Source of the DNA: Bradyrhizobium agreste | Lineage (GTDB): Bacteria > Pseudomonadota > Alphaproteobacteria > Rhizobiales > Xanthobacteraceae | DNA: 64,000 nt | Assembly: GCF_016031625.1 (NCBI RefSeq) | Contig: NZ_JACCHP010000014.1 | Span: forward strand, 79,261-143,260 | Reading direction: 5' to 3' | Shown here: positions 29,875 through 37,884 of the stretch, piece by piece | How positions within the stretch are numbered: the first letter of the stretch is position 1 | How the letters are laid out: every line of letters begins with the position of its first letter | The notes under the pieces: model-generated | Database searches by the model: none | What the model was told of the DNA's origin: nothing | Seen by the model: the letters and a program-made list of their open reading frames with translations, nothing else | Position numbers and translations under genes: made by a program

Positions 29875-30948
29875 TCAAACATTCGCCCCGTGGATCGCGT
29901 CGATCACGGCGTCCGTGACCTCCTTGGTGGTCGCCTTGCCGCCGACATCCGGCGTCAGCACGCCGGCCGCACAGACGCGCTCGACGGCGGCCATCAGCCT
30001 CGAGGCGGCCTCCTTCTCGCCGAGATGTTCGAGCATCTGCGCGCCGGTCCAGAACGTCGCGACCGGGTTGGCGATGCCCTTGCCGGTGATGTCGAAGGCC
30101 GAGCCGTGGATCGGCTCGAACATCGAGGGGAAGCGCCGCTGCGGATCGATGTTGCCGGTCGGCGCGACGCCGAGGCTTCCCGCCAGCGCGCCGGCGAGAT
30201 CTGAGAGGATGTCGGCGTGGAGGTTGGTCGCGACGATGGTGTCGAGGCTCTTCGGATGCAGCGTCATGCGCACCGTCATGGCATCGACCAGCATCTTGTC
30301 CCAGGTCACGTCAGGGAATTCGCCGGCGACCTCGGCCGCGATCTCGTCCCACATCACCATGCCGTGGCGCTGCGCGTTCGACTTGGTCACGACGGTCAGC
30401 AGCTTGCGCGGGCGCGACTGCGCGAGCTGGAACGCATAGCGCATGATCCGCGTGACGCCGACGCGGGTGAAGACGGCGACTTCGGTGCCGACTTCTTCCG
30501 GCAGGCCCTTGTGGGCGCGGCCGCCCATGCCGGCATATTCGCCTTCCGAATTCTCGCGCACGATCACCCAGTCGAGATCGCCGACGCCGACATTGCGCAG
30601 CGGCGAGGCGACGCCCGGCAGGATCTTGGTTGGCCGCACATTGGCGTATTGATCAAAACCCTGGCAGATCGGCAGCCGCAGGCCCCACAGCGTGATGTGG
30701 TCGGGCACGTCAGGGGCGCCGACCGCGCCGAAATAGATCGCGTCGAACTTCTTGAGCTCGCTGAGGCCGTCCGCCGGCATCATCACGCCGTGCTTCTTGT
30801 AATAGTCCGAGCCCCAGTCGAAGGTCTTGACGTTGAAGGCGAGATCGCCGCTGCGCTTAGCCAGCGCCTCCAGCACGCGGATACCGGCCGAGATCACCTC
30901 GGGGCCGATGCCGTCGGCGGGAATGGCTGCGATCGAATGGGTGCGCAT
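29875..30948 (-). CDS. Tartrate/isopropylmalate-type decarboxylating dehydrogenase
   Basis: A 357-residue member of the isocitrate/isopropylmalate dehydrogenase family, which oxidises and decarboxylates 2-hydroxy acids with NAD(P). Motifs: IPADGIGPEVISAGIRVLE at the N-terminus, YANVRPTKILPG, VIVRENSEGEYAG, the lysine region TKSNAQRHGMVMWDE and the metal site NLHADILSDLAG. YANVRP and the absence of leuCD nearby favour a tartrate or D-malate dehydrogenase over LeuB. ATG 30948 is preceded by GGAG. Cytoplasmic, monocistronic. Confidence 0.88.
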   Translation of the reverse strand: MRTHSIAAIPADGIGPEVISAGIRVLEALAKRSGDLAFNVKTFDWGSDYYKKHGVMMPADGLSELKKFDAIYFGAVGAPDVPDHITLWGLRLPICQGFDQYANVRPTKILPGVASPLRNVGVGDLDWVIVRENSEGEYAGMGGRAHKGLPEEVGTEVAVFTRVGVTRIMRYAFQLAQSRPRKLLTVVTKSNAQRHGMVMWDEIAAEVAGEFPDVTWDKMLVDAMTVRMTLHPKSLDTIVATNLHADILSDLAGALAGSLGVAPTGNIDPQRRFPSMFEPIHGSAFDITGKGIANPVATFWTGAQMLEHLGEKEAASRLMAAVERVCAAGVLTPDVGGKATTKEVTDAVIDAIHGANV

Positions 30949-31104
30949 GGAAAGGGCTCCGTCGGAGTAAATCGGCGAATTGCGTCGGTAGGACAAGGTC
31001 CGGCCCGCCGCGCGTCCCAGGACCTGGTCAACCGGACCAATTCAGGCTGGCTTATACAGAAAACGATGCGGTATGACATCGGTCCAGCGAGAAAGTAGGG
31101 TGCG

Positions 31105-31929
31105 ATGACTGAACGGAATGCGTCGAGCGAATTGCGGGTGGCCATTGCCGGGCTGGGCGCGATCGGCACCAAGATCGCGACCGCGCTCGACCAGGGCACC
31201 GAGGGCCTGTCGCTCGCGGCCGTGGCCGTGCGAGCTCCCGCCAAGCATCAAGCCTTCATCAACAGCTTGCGCCGCCCGCCGGAAATCCTGCCGCTCGACC
31301 AGCTCGGCGATGCCGCCGACATCGTGGTCGAATGTGCGCCGAGCAGCCAGCTGCGTGCGATCGTCGAGCCGGCGGTGAAGCGCGGCAAGGCCGTCGTCGT
31401 GGTCAGCGTCGGCGGCTTGCTCGACAATTTCGATCTTGTCGATCTCGCCCGCGCCAATGGTGGCCGCATCCTCGTGCCGACCGGCGCCCTGATCGGCCTC
31501 GATGCCGTCAACGCCGCCGCAATCGGCACCATCCATTCGGTGAAGATGGTGACGCGCAAGCCGATCGACGGCTTGAAGGGTGCGCCGTTCATCGTCCAGA
31601 ACAACATCGACATCGACAATCTGCGCGAACCGCTCAAGCTGTTCGAGGGCAGCGCGCGCGAAGCCGCAAAGGGCTTTCCGGCCAACGTCAACGTCGCCGT
31701 TGCCTTGTCACTGGCGGGCATCGGGCCCGATCGCACCGAGATACAGGTTTGGGCCGACCCGACGGTGACGCGCAACGTTCACCGCATCGAGGTCGAAGCG
31801 GATTCGGCGCGGTTCTCGATGGGCATCGAGAACATCCCGTCCGAGAATCCCAAGACCGGTCTGATCACGGCGCTGTCGGTGATCGCCCTCTTGCGCAAGC
31901 AGCGCGCCGCGTTGTGCGTGGGGACGTGA
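31105..31929 (+). CDS. Aspartate dehydrogenase family protein
   Basis: A 274-residue NAD(P)-binding protein with the N-terminal Rossmann motif VAIAGLGAIGTKIATAL and the C-terminal aspartate dehydrogenase domain (GFPANVNVAVALSLAGIGPD, then HRIEVEADSARFSMGIENIP). The family oxidises L-aspartate to iminoaspartate, for NAD synthesis with NadA and NadC or for aspartate catabolism. No nadA or nadC is in the window. It is divergent from the tartrate dehydrogenase-like gene across 156 bases. Confidence 0.87.
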   Translation: MTERNASSELRVAIAGLGAIGTKIATALDQGTEGLSLAAVAVRAPAKHQAFINSLRRPPEILPLDQLGDAADIVVECAPSSQLRAIVEPAVKRGKAVVVVSVGGLLDNFDLVDLARANGGRILVPTGALIGLDAVNAAAIGTIHSVKMVTRKPIDGLKGAPFIVQNNIDIDNLREPLKLFEGSAREAAKGFPANVNVAVALSLAGIGPDRTEIQVWADPTVTRNVHRIEVEADSARFSMGIENIPSENPKTGLITALSVIALLRKQRAALCVGT

Positions 31930-31962
31930 TGAATTGAGATTCGATTAGCTCCGCCGACGGTG

Positions 31963-32080
31963 CGCTCCCCCGCGTGCGGGGGAGGGCTGGGGAGAGGGTG
32001 TCTCCGCGACGGGAATCCCCAAGAGGAGAAAGCCCTCACCCGGCGCTTCGCGCCGACCTCTCCCGCAAGCGGGAGAGGTG
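31963..32080. repeat. Palindromic dispersed element, family F, copy 2
   Basis: Starts with GCTCCCCCGC-GTGC-GGGGGAG and ends with ACCTCTCCCGC-AAGC-GGGAGAGGT, with CTGGGGAGAGGG and CCCTCACCCGGC between. Placed between convergent genes. Confidence 0.85.
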
Positions 32081-32117
32081 TGACCGCGCCCGCGGCGCCA
32101 CCTCGACAAATTTCGTT

Positions 32118-33422
32118 TTACGCCCCCGTCACGCGCCAGATCACGTTGCCGACGTCATCGGCCATCAGCAGCGACGTCTTGTCCGGGCCGATCGTGACGC
32201 CGACCGGGCGGCCGTAGGATTCCTTCTCGTCCGGCGACAGGAAGCCCGACAGGATGTCGCGCGAGGGGCCGGAGGGCTTGCCGTTCGCAAACGGAATGAA
32301 CACCAGCTTGTAGCCGGACAGCGTGCTGCGATTCCATGAGCCGTGCTGGCCGATCACCATGCCGTCGCCGAAGCCGGGCAGGGTGCCTGCGGGCATCCAG
32401 CACAGGCCGAGCGAAGCGGTGTGACCGCCGAGCGCATAGTCCGGTTGGATCGCTTTGGCGACCATCGCCGGATCCTGCGGCACGCGGTCGTCCACCGTCT
32501 TGCCCCAGTAGCAATAGGGCCAGCCATAGAAGCCGCCGTCGCGCACGGAGGTGAGATAGTCAGGCGGCGTCTCGTCGCCGAGGCCGTCGCGCTCGTTGAC
32601 GACGGTCCAGAGCACGCCGGTCGTCGGCTCCCAGGCAAGGCCCACGGGATTGCGCAGGCCGGTCGCAAAGATGCGATGCGTGCCGGCAACGAGATCGAGC
32701 TCGTAGACCGCGGCGCGGCCTTCCTCGACCTCCACGCCCATCTCGGCGATGTTGCTGAGCGAGCCGACGCCGGCATAGAGCTTCTTGCCGTCGGGACTGG
32801 CGAGCAGGCTGCGCGTCCAGTGGCCGGCTGGCTTGAACGTCGTGAGCCGCTTGCCCGGCGCGGTAATGCGATCGGTATCGGCAACGTACGGGAAGGCCAT
32901 CACGCCGTCGGTGTTGCCGACATAGAAAGTGTCGCCGACCAGCGCCATGCCGAACGGCTGGTTGAGGTTCTCCATGAAGGCGCCGCGATGCTCGGCGACG
33001 CCGTCGCCGTCCTTGTCGCGCAACAGCGTGATGCGGTTGGCGGAGACGCCGAGCGCGGCGGCGCGGCGCATCGTCGCCTGCATCGCATAGTGGAACACGC
33101 TGCGCGGGGCGCCCGCGATCTGCGTCGCCTCCGCGATCAGCACGTCGCCATTGGGCAGCACCTCGATCCAGCGCGGATGGTCGAGGCCGGTCGCGAACGC
33201 ATTGACCTTCAGTCCGGGTGCAGCGATCGGCTTCTGGCCCTCGCGCCAGCCGCGTGCGGTCGGCATCTTCAAGGTGGGGATCGCGCCTTGCGGTTTTGCT
33301 TCGGGAATGGCGGGCTTCTCGCCCCAGGCCGGCGCGGGCTCGGTGCCCGTCATCTTGCGCCATTGCAGTGCGATGCCGCCGATGAACGCGACGAACTGCG
33401 CGAAGATGCTGGAAAACGTCAT
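32118..33422 (-). CDS. Sorbosone dehydrogenase-like PQQ sugar dehydrogenase family protein
   Basis: A 434-residue six-blade beta-propeller protein of the L-sorbosone/soluble glucose dehydrogenase family (GSDH). N-terminal hydrophobic segment at residues 5-20 acts as an anchor or uncleaved signal. Propeller motifs include GLDHPRWIEVLPNGDVLIAE, HRGAFMENLNQPFGMALVGD, ATGLRNPVGLAWEPTTGVLW, VNERDGLGDETPPDYL, and GQHGSWNRSTLSGYKLVFIP. Members oxidise sugars or aldehydes with PQQ in the periplasm. PQQ biosynthesis genes are not nearby, and the exact substrate cannot be read. Confidence 0.87.
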   Translation of the reverse strand: MTFSSIFAQFVAFIGGIALQWRKMTGTEPAPAWGEKPAIPEAKPQGAIPTLKMPTARGWREGQKPIAAPGLKVNAFATGLDHPRWIEVLPNGDVLIAEATQIAGAPRSVFHYAMQATMRRAAALGVSANRITLLRDKDGDGVAEHRGAFMENLNQPFGMALVGDTFYVGNTDGVMAFPYVADTDRITAPGKRLTTFKPAGHWTRSLLASPDGKKLYAGVGSLSNIAEMGVEVEEGRAAVYELDLVAGTHRIFATGLRNPVGLAWEPTTGVLWTVVNERDGLGDETPPDYLTSVRDGGFYGWPYCYWGKTVDDRVPQDPAMVAKAIQPDYALGGHTASLGLCWMPAGTLPGFGDGMVIGQHGSWNRSTLSGYKLVFIPFANGKPSGPSRDILSGFLSPDEKESYGRPVGVTIGPDKTSLLMADDVGNVIWRVTGA

Positions 33423-33559
33423 GATGAGCCCCTGTGTGCGCGCGCATCCAACTGGCTGGCGGGGCAGACGTCAACCTGTGCGACGCACGGCTGGGCCTAT
33501 TCCCGTGGAATGGCAGCCGATCGAATTTGCATGGGACTGTCGCGGCGTCCGACCAGAGA

Positions 33560-33769
33560 TCAACGGCGGATCTGCAGCTCCAACCGTCTTGCTGCGCGAA
33601 AATCGTCCAAGTGACTGATGTTGGGCGCCAGCGCCGCTTCCCTCGACAGCAGATGATAGACCCGCGCCACCGCGCGCTGCTTCTGCTTCGTCCGTCCGGG
33701 CGGCAGCGCCCGCGCCTTGCGGACGGCGGCGATCGCGTGTGCGCGAAAATAATCGTAGGCGTCCGACAT
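33560..33769 (-). CDS. Small basic protein, 69 aa
   Basis: A 69-residue frame, MSDAYDYFRAHAIAAVRKAR, ALPPGRTKQKQRAVARVYHL, then LSREAALAPNISHLDDFRAA. It is strongly basic and helical, with no cysteine or hydrophobic segment. The frame is open further upstream through a repeat element, but the ATG at 33769 is the sensible start. Function unknown; codon use and composition fit a real gene. Confidence 0.65.
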   Translation of the reverse strand: MSDAYDYFRAHAIAAVRKARALPPGRTKQKQRAVARVYHLLSREAALAPNISHLDDFRAARRLELQIRR

Positions 33770-33854
33770 GACTCGATGCTCTGCGGCTGTGGAGATGTCG
33801 AGCGCTAACGGACGAGCGGCGGGGTGGTTCCTTGGGGAGGCGGATCGCGCTCTC

Positions 33855-33988
33855 GTGCCCCGGACGCAGCGCAGCGCGTCTTCGCGATGCGCTGCAGAGC
33901 CGGGGCCCATCTCACCGGTATGCACAAGTCGCAATCTGGGTCCCGGCTCTGCGCAGCAGCGTTGCACGCTGCAGCGCGTCCGGGCCAC
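33855..33988. repeat. Palindromic dispersed element, family A, copy 2
   Basis: Outer arms GTGCCCCGGACGC / GCGTCCGGGCCAC, inner CAGAGCCGGGGCCC / GGGTCCCGGCTCTG. Same architecture and mostly the same bases as 3321-3453; the central loop differs. Confidence 0.85.
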
Positions 33989-34010
33989 GCGAGTGAGGCG
34001 GGCTACGTCG

Positions 34011-34637
34011 TCACCGCGGCGACGTGAACGGAATGAGCATCGGGACGCGGCGGCAATAGGCGCCATAGGCGTCTTCGCCGAGCTCCTTGGACAGGAACAC
34101 CTCTTCCATCCGGCCCTTCTGCCACATGCCGAGCGAGATCAGGATGGCGCCGAGGATCGTCGTCACCAAGCCGATCGCGACGCCGGTCACCAGCATCCCG
34201 AAGATGAGCCCGGTGTAGATGGGGTGGCGCACCAAGCCGTAGGGCCCGGTGTCGATGACACGATGGTCTTCCTTCTGGGTGATGGTGTTGGACCAAAACT
34301 TTCCAAGATGCAGCCGGCCCCACCAGGCGAAGGCAATGCCAGCGGCCGAGAGGATCGCGGCGATCGCGATGCCGGTGTTGCCGAGCACCCAGAGCGGCTT
34401 CCAGCCCAGGATCTCCGCGACGAACGGCGTGTACAGGATGCCGCCGATCAGGATCGGCAGGCGATAGCGCTGTGACTCCAGCGTCATGACCTGCTTCTTG
34501 GTCTGCCCCTGCCAGAACGAGGCGCCGACCCAGCTGGCCAGAAAAGCGAGCCAGAGCAGAGCCAGGAGTTCGGTCGGCCAGGTCGTAGTCCAGCCACCCC
34601 AGGCGACAGAGAGAAGCTTGCTGAAATCGAAAGACAT
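34011..34637 (-). CDS. Isoprenylcysteine carboxyl methyltransferase-like membrane protein
   Basis: A 208-residue integral membrane protein of about five helices with the ICMT/PEMT-type C-terminal signature: DTGPYGLVRHPIYTGLIFGM and the acidic-aromatic end EEVFLSKELGEDAYGAYCRR. These enzymes methylate carboxyl or other groups of lipid-like or membrane substrates using SAM. Bacteria lack prenylated CaaX proteins of the eukaryotic kind, so the substrate is unknown. It follows the epimerase gene by about 30 bases on the same strand and likely shares a transcript. Confidence 0.87.
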   Translation of the reverse strand: MSFDFSKLLSVAWGGWTTTWPTELLALLWLAFLASWVGASFWQGQTKKQVMTLESQRYRLPILIGGILYTPFVAEILGWKPLWVLGNTGIAIAAILSAAGIAFAWWGRLHLGKFWSNTITQKEDHRVIDTGPYGLVRHPIYTGLIFGMLVTGVAIGLVTTILGAILISLGMWQKGRMEEVFLSKELGEDAYGAYCRRVPMLIPFTSPR

Positions 34638-34666
34638 GAAGGTTCTTTGCGTTTGAAGCGGCGGCG

Positions 34667-35698
34667 TCAGCTCGCGCGCGAGGACAGCGCGTGATGCTTG
34701 AGGGCGCCGGCGGGCTGCTGGCCGTTGCGGGCGAGCAGGTGGGTGATGGTTTCGCGCAAGACCGGCTCGATCGGACGCGGCGAATAGCCGAGTTCGGTGC
34801 GGGCCTTGCCGATCGAAAGGTCGCTCGCGGCGAGCGCGATCCGCACGCCCTCGGCGGTGCCGTTGGGCGGCCGGCGCGTGATGTGGTCGGCGATATATTC
34901 GAGCATGATCGCGGACAGCTCGGCGATCTTGCCGGGTACGACGATCGGAAATTGCCGGCGGCCGCTCATCGCCGACATCATGCGCAGGATGTCGCCGAGC
35001 GGGACACAGTCGCCGCCGAGGATGTAGCGCTGCCCGAGGCGGCCGCGCTCCATGGTCAGCACGAGGCCCATGGCGACGTCGCGGACGTCGACCAGGTTGA
35101 CCAGGAAGTTGAGATGCGGCTGCACCTTCTTCTGCAGGAAGTACCAGAGCATCGCGGTCGGCGGCGTCAGATTGTGGTCGGCGGCGCCGATCGGCATGGT
35201 CGGCGTGCCGATCACCAGCGGAAAGCCCGCGGCTGCCGCCTTGGCGGCATGATGCTCGGCGAGCGACTTCGACCGCGTATAGGCGCCGGGCATCGCCTCG
35301 GCCGGCTGCAGCGCCTCTTCGGCGGGAACGCCCTTGAGGTCGGAATAGGGGAACAGGATCGATTCGGTCGAGCAGTGCAGGAAGCGCGAGACGCCGCGCT
35401 TCATCGCCGCTGCCAGCACGATCTCGGTGCCGCGGCAATTGACCTCGTGAAAGTCCTGCTTGTTGGCGACCCACATGCCGGGCAGGCCGGCGAGGTGATA
35501 GACCTGATCGCAACCGGCGATCGCCGCATCGACCGCGGCACAGTCCAGCACGGAGCCGCGGACGTGCTCGACATCCGCGTTCGCCGCATTCGGCACGCGG
35601 ACATCGAGAACGCGGACCCGCTGCCCACGGGCGCGGAGCGCTTCTACGAGGTGATGTCCGATGAAGCCACTGCCACCGGTAACCAGGACGAGAGCCAT
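34667..35698 (-). CDS. NAD-dependent epimerase / 3-beta-HSD-like SDR
   Basis: A 343-residue extended short-chain dehydrogenase. The NAD site TGGSGFIGHHLVEALRARGQ opens the protein; AYTRSKSLAEHHA gives the catalytic Tyr and Lys (YTRSK); LVDVRDVAMGLVLTMERGRL is typical of extended SDRs. Sterol/hopanoid 3-beta-hydroxysteroid dehydrogenases, dihydroflavonol reductases and HpnA are relatives. It sits between the Mpo1-like and ICMT-like genes; lipid or sterol-like substrates are a reasonable guess. ATG 35698 is chosen because the Rossmann motif starts right after it. Confidence 0.88.
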   Translation of the reverse strand: MALVLVTGGSGFIGHHLVEALRARGQRVRVLDVRVPNAANADVEHVRGSVLDCAAVDAAIAGCDQVYHLAGLPGMWVANKQDFHEVNCRGTEIVLAAAMKRGVSRFLHCSTESILFPYSDLKGVPAEEALQPAEAMPGAYTRSKSLAEHHAAKAAAAGFPLVIGTPTMPIGAADHNLTPPTAMLWYFLQKKVQPHLNFLVNLVDVRDVAMGLVLTMERGRLGQRYILGGDCVPLGDILRMMSAMSGRRQFPIVVPGKIAELSAIMLEYIADHITRRPPNGTAEGVRIALAASDLSIGKARTELGYSPRPIEPVLRETITHLLARNGQQPAGALKHHALSSRAS

Positions 35699-35726
35699 GC
35701 AGAAGGTTGCTGTTTCGCTTCGAGCG

Positions 35727-36245
35727 TTATCGGGTTGAAAGGGAATTGGCCGGAACAGGCGCCAGAATCGCGGCAAGGTCGCGACGGAAGCCCAATGCAA
35801 TGAATAATTTTGCCATGACGAACATCGGTCCAAGCAAAAGATGCGAGGGGAACGTGAACAACGAGGCCTCGCGCCCCTCAAAAACCTTGTGGCCGATGGT
35901 CTGCGCGGCAAGGCCGAGCACCACCAGCGTCGCGAAAATCGCCCACATCAACGCGGTGCTGACTTGCGCCGCGATGGTCGTCGCAACCGAAAACAGCACG
36001 ACCGAGACGGCCAGAATGCCGAGCCCGAGCGCCGCGTCGAGCAACAGCCAATAGATCAAGACCGGCAGGGCCAGGATCACCGCCAGGCTGACGTTGAATC
36101 CGAACAGCGGAAGCTTGACCAGCGTCAGCGGCAGCACGGCGCCGGTGAACAGCAGCAGGATGCCGACCACATGCATCGCCGTGTTGCAGGGATCGCGATG
36201 GTACTCGACATAAACGGCAAGTTGGCGCTGGAAAAAGCCACCCAT
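35727..36245 (-). CDS. DUF962 / Mpo1-like membrane protein
   Basis: A 172-residue membrane protein with about four helices. The DUF962 motif YVEYHRDPCNTAMHVVGILL near the N-terminus holds the two conserved histidines (YH and MH), and QTIGHKVFEGREASLFTFPS holds two more positions of the HxH type set. Yeast Mpo1 is a dioxygenase for alpha-oxidation of 2-hydroxy fatty acids. ATG 36245 is preferred; a GTG at 36263 is possible. It is 28 bases upstream of the epimerase gene, so probably in one operon. Confidence 0.86.
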   Translation of the reverse strand: MGGFFQRQLAVYVEYHRDPCNTAMHVVGILLLFTGAVLPLTLVKLPLFGFNVSLAVILALPVLIYWLLLDAALGLGILAVSVVLFSVATTIAAQVSTALMWAIFATLVVLGLAAQTIGHKVFEGREASLFTFPSHLLLGPMFVMAKLFIALGFRRDLAAILAPVPANSLSTR

Positions 36246-36416
36246 TTCGGTCTCATGCAGCACGGGGTCGGGAAGGGCGAACAGAGGCTATAGCACTGGA
36301 CAGGGCGGTGCACAAACCGGCACTTTTGTCGCGTGAAACCGTGCGCGCGCGCCCGGGGCAGGCTGCAAAATAGCCCGCACTTCAAAGGGTTCCGTCAGGT
36401 GCGGAGCCGTCTTCGC

Positions 36417-37085
36417 TCAGCGCTTCTTGGCGGGCTTTTTCGCCGCAGGCGCGGGGGCCGCGGCTGGATGCGGCGCCTCCTCCGGCAGCTTGGCATAGGT
36501 CAGGATCTGCAACTGGCCGTTGACGGCCGAGGTCGGCTTGGCCCGGTCGAGAAACTGCTCCTCGCCGAGGCCGATCGGATGCAGCCGCTTGGTCGAGATC
36601 TTGAAGGTGTTCACCAGGACGTCACGGATCGCATCCGCCCGGCGCTGGCTCAGGATCGCATTGGCCTCGCGCGTCTTCGAATTGGATTCGACGTGGCCGA
36701 CGATCAGGAAGGTGTAGGGCAGCAGCGAGGAATGAACCAGCGCGTCCGCGATGCGGCCGACGGTCTGGTAGGACGCCGGCTGGATGATCGGCGTGTCGGC
36801 ATCGAACTGGATCTGCGCATTGAAGGCGGGCAGCTTGGCGAGGTCAGGCGCGATCAGCGGCCGGTTCACCGGGCCCGGATCGTTCTTGATCCGGGTCTTG
36901 GCGCGCTCCATCACCTGCTGCTTCAGTGCGGGCAGGTCTACCTCGGCGGCCTCTTCGAAACGGTTCAGTTTCGCGACGATGTCGTCGCGGGTGGGCGCCG
37001 CCGTCTGCGCGCCGGCGCTGCCCGCAAGCAAAGCGAGACCCAGCGCCAGGCCCAGTCCTGCGGTGGCGAGCCCGTTCGCGCGCAT
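36417..37085 (-). CDS. OmpA family protein
   Basis: A 222-residue exported protein: signal MRANGLATAGLGLALGLALL (cleavage near AGAQT), a linker, then the OmpA C-terminal peptidoglycan-binding domain from about residue 85: IQFDADTPIIQPASYQTVGR and VGHVESNSKTREANAILSQR RAD-type helix. The tail is Ala/Pro/Lys-rich (AAAPAPAAKKPAKKR). It shares one base with the stop of the upstream cysteine-rich gene, so the two are coupled and likely envelope partners. Confidence 0.9.
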   Translation of the reverse strand: MRANGLATAGLGLALGLALLAGSAGAQTAAPTRDDIVAKLNRFEEAAEVDLPALKQQVMERAKTRIKNDPGPVNRPLIAPDLAKLPAFNAQIQFDADTPIIQPASYQTVGRIADALVHSSLLPYTFLIVGHVESNSKTREANAILSQRRADAIRDVLVNTFKISTKRLHPIGLGEEQFLDRAKPTSAVNGQLQILTYAKLPEEAPHPAAAPAPAAKKPAKKR

Positions 37086-37501
37086 CAGCGGTACCCCGCG
37101 TCGTCGACGGCCTTCAGGCAGTTGTTGCTGATGCCCTTGGGCGTCGAGACCAGGCAGGGGACAGACTTGCTGGTCTCCTTGGTCGAGCCGCCGCAGACCT
37201 TGACGATCTCGCGCTGGCAGGCATTCGCCACAGTGATACGCGCGGCGACGCGCTTCTGGATGGCGTCGAACACGCCGAGATAGTCGCTCGCGCATTGCGG
37301 CGAGAGGACGTCGCGGTTGCGCGACAGGCACTCCTTCAGGCGGGTCGAGTCCGGGTTGACGCCGCGGCAATTGGCGACGATTTCCGCGCCGCAGCTCGCC
37401 GCCAGCTTCCCGATCGAATCGCCAAAGCTCATGGTCTCCGCCGCGCTGAGCGACGGCATTCCCAATGCCAGCACGATCAATGTGATGGAGCCCCGGACCA
37501 T
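37085..37501 (-). CDS. Cysteine-rich repeat exported protein
   Basis: A 138-residue exported protein with signal MVRGSITLIVLALGMPSLSA and eight or so cysteines in paired spacing: CGAEIVANC, LKECLSRNRDVLSPQC, NACQREIVKVC and VPCLVSTPKGISNNCLKA. This matches the cysteine-rich repeat found in GLG1-like and rhizobial periplasmic proteins. ATG 37501 is chosen since the signal starts there; the frame is open to 37537. It shares its last base with the OmpA start codon. Confidence 0.84.
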   Translation of the reverse strand: MVRGSITLIVLALGMPSLSAAETMSFGDSIGKLAASCGAEIVANCRGVNPDSTRLKECLSRNRDVLSPQCASDYLGVFDAIQKRVAARITVANACQREIVKVCGGSTKETSKSVPCLVSTPKGISNNCLKAVDDAGYR

Positions 37502-37589
37502 GGGTTTATCTGATACGGGGAAGTTCGCGGTGGTCAAGGGGCGTTCGGGGCAGAACTGTCGAGAGTTGCGCCAGTGCGGCGAACAGTCC

Positions 37590-37876
37590 TCACTCCGCGT
37601 CCGCGGCGGGCGGCCATTCGATCAGGACGGCCGTGTGGTTCCTGACGTCCTCGGCAAACTCCGGATCGGCTTTGAGCTCGTCCGGCGTCCGGGGCGGCGG
37701 CAGCTGGCGACCTCCGCGATCAGCTCCTGTGCGTAGAGCGCGAGCGCCTCAGGCGCATTCTCGAGGGCTTCGTCGATATCGTCGCCGCCGGAGAAGCAGC
37801 CGGGCAGGTCCGGAAACCACACGCCGACGGCCTCGTCCGGGTCGGCGTTCTCAATGATGGCAACGTACTGAGCCAT
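37590..37876 (-). pseudogene. HicB family antitoxin, frameshifted, no HicA partner
   Basis: The ATG at 37876 opens a HicB-type frame, MAQYVAIIENADPDEAVGVW, FPDLPGCFSGGDDIDEALEN, APEALALYAQELIAE. Near 37711 one G seems missing: in the present frame the end is EVASCRRPGRRTSSKPIRSL..., stopping at 37622, but one extra base restores GRQLPPPRTPDELKADPEFA followed by EDVRNHTAVLIEWPPAADAE and a stop at 37590. The total, 287 bases, is one short of a multiple of 3, as this predicts. HicB normally pairs with the HicA mRNase; none is nearby. It lies 8 bases past the uvrD stop. A sequencing error is the other explanation. Confidence 0.8.
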
Positions 37877-37884
37877 ATCGGGCC

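Noticed and set aside
34011..35513. One 500-codon open frame joining the epimerase strand and the ICMT gene
   Set aside because: The upstream two-thirds are out of frame with the real epimerase; the methyltransferase starts at 34637 with its own start and hydrophobic N-terminus.
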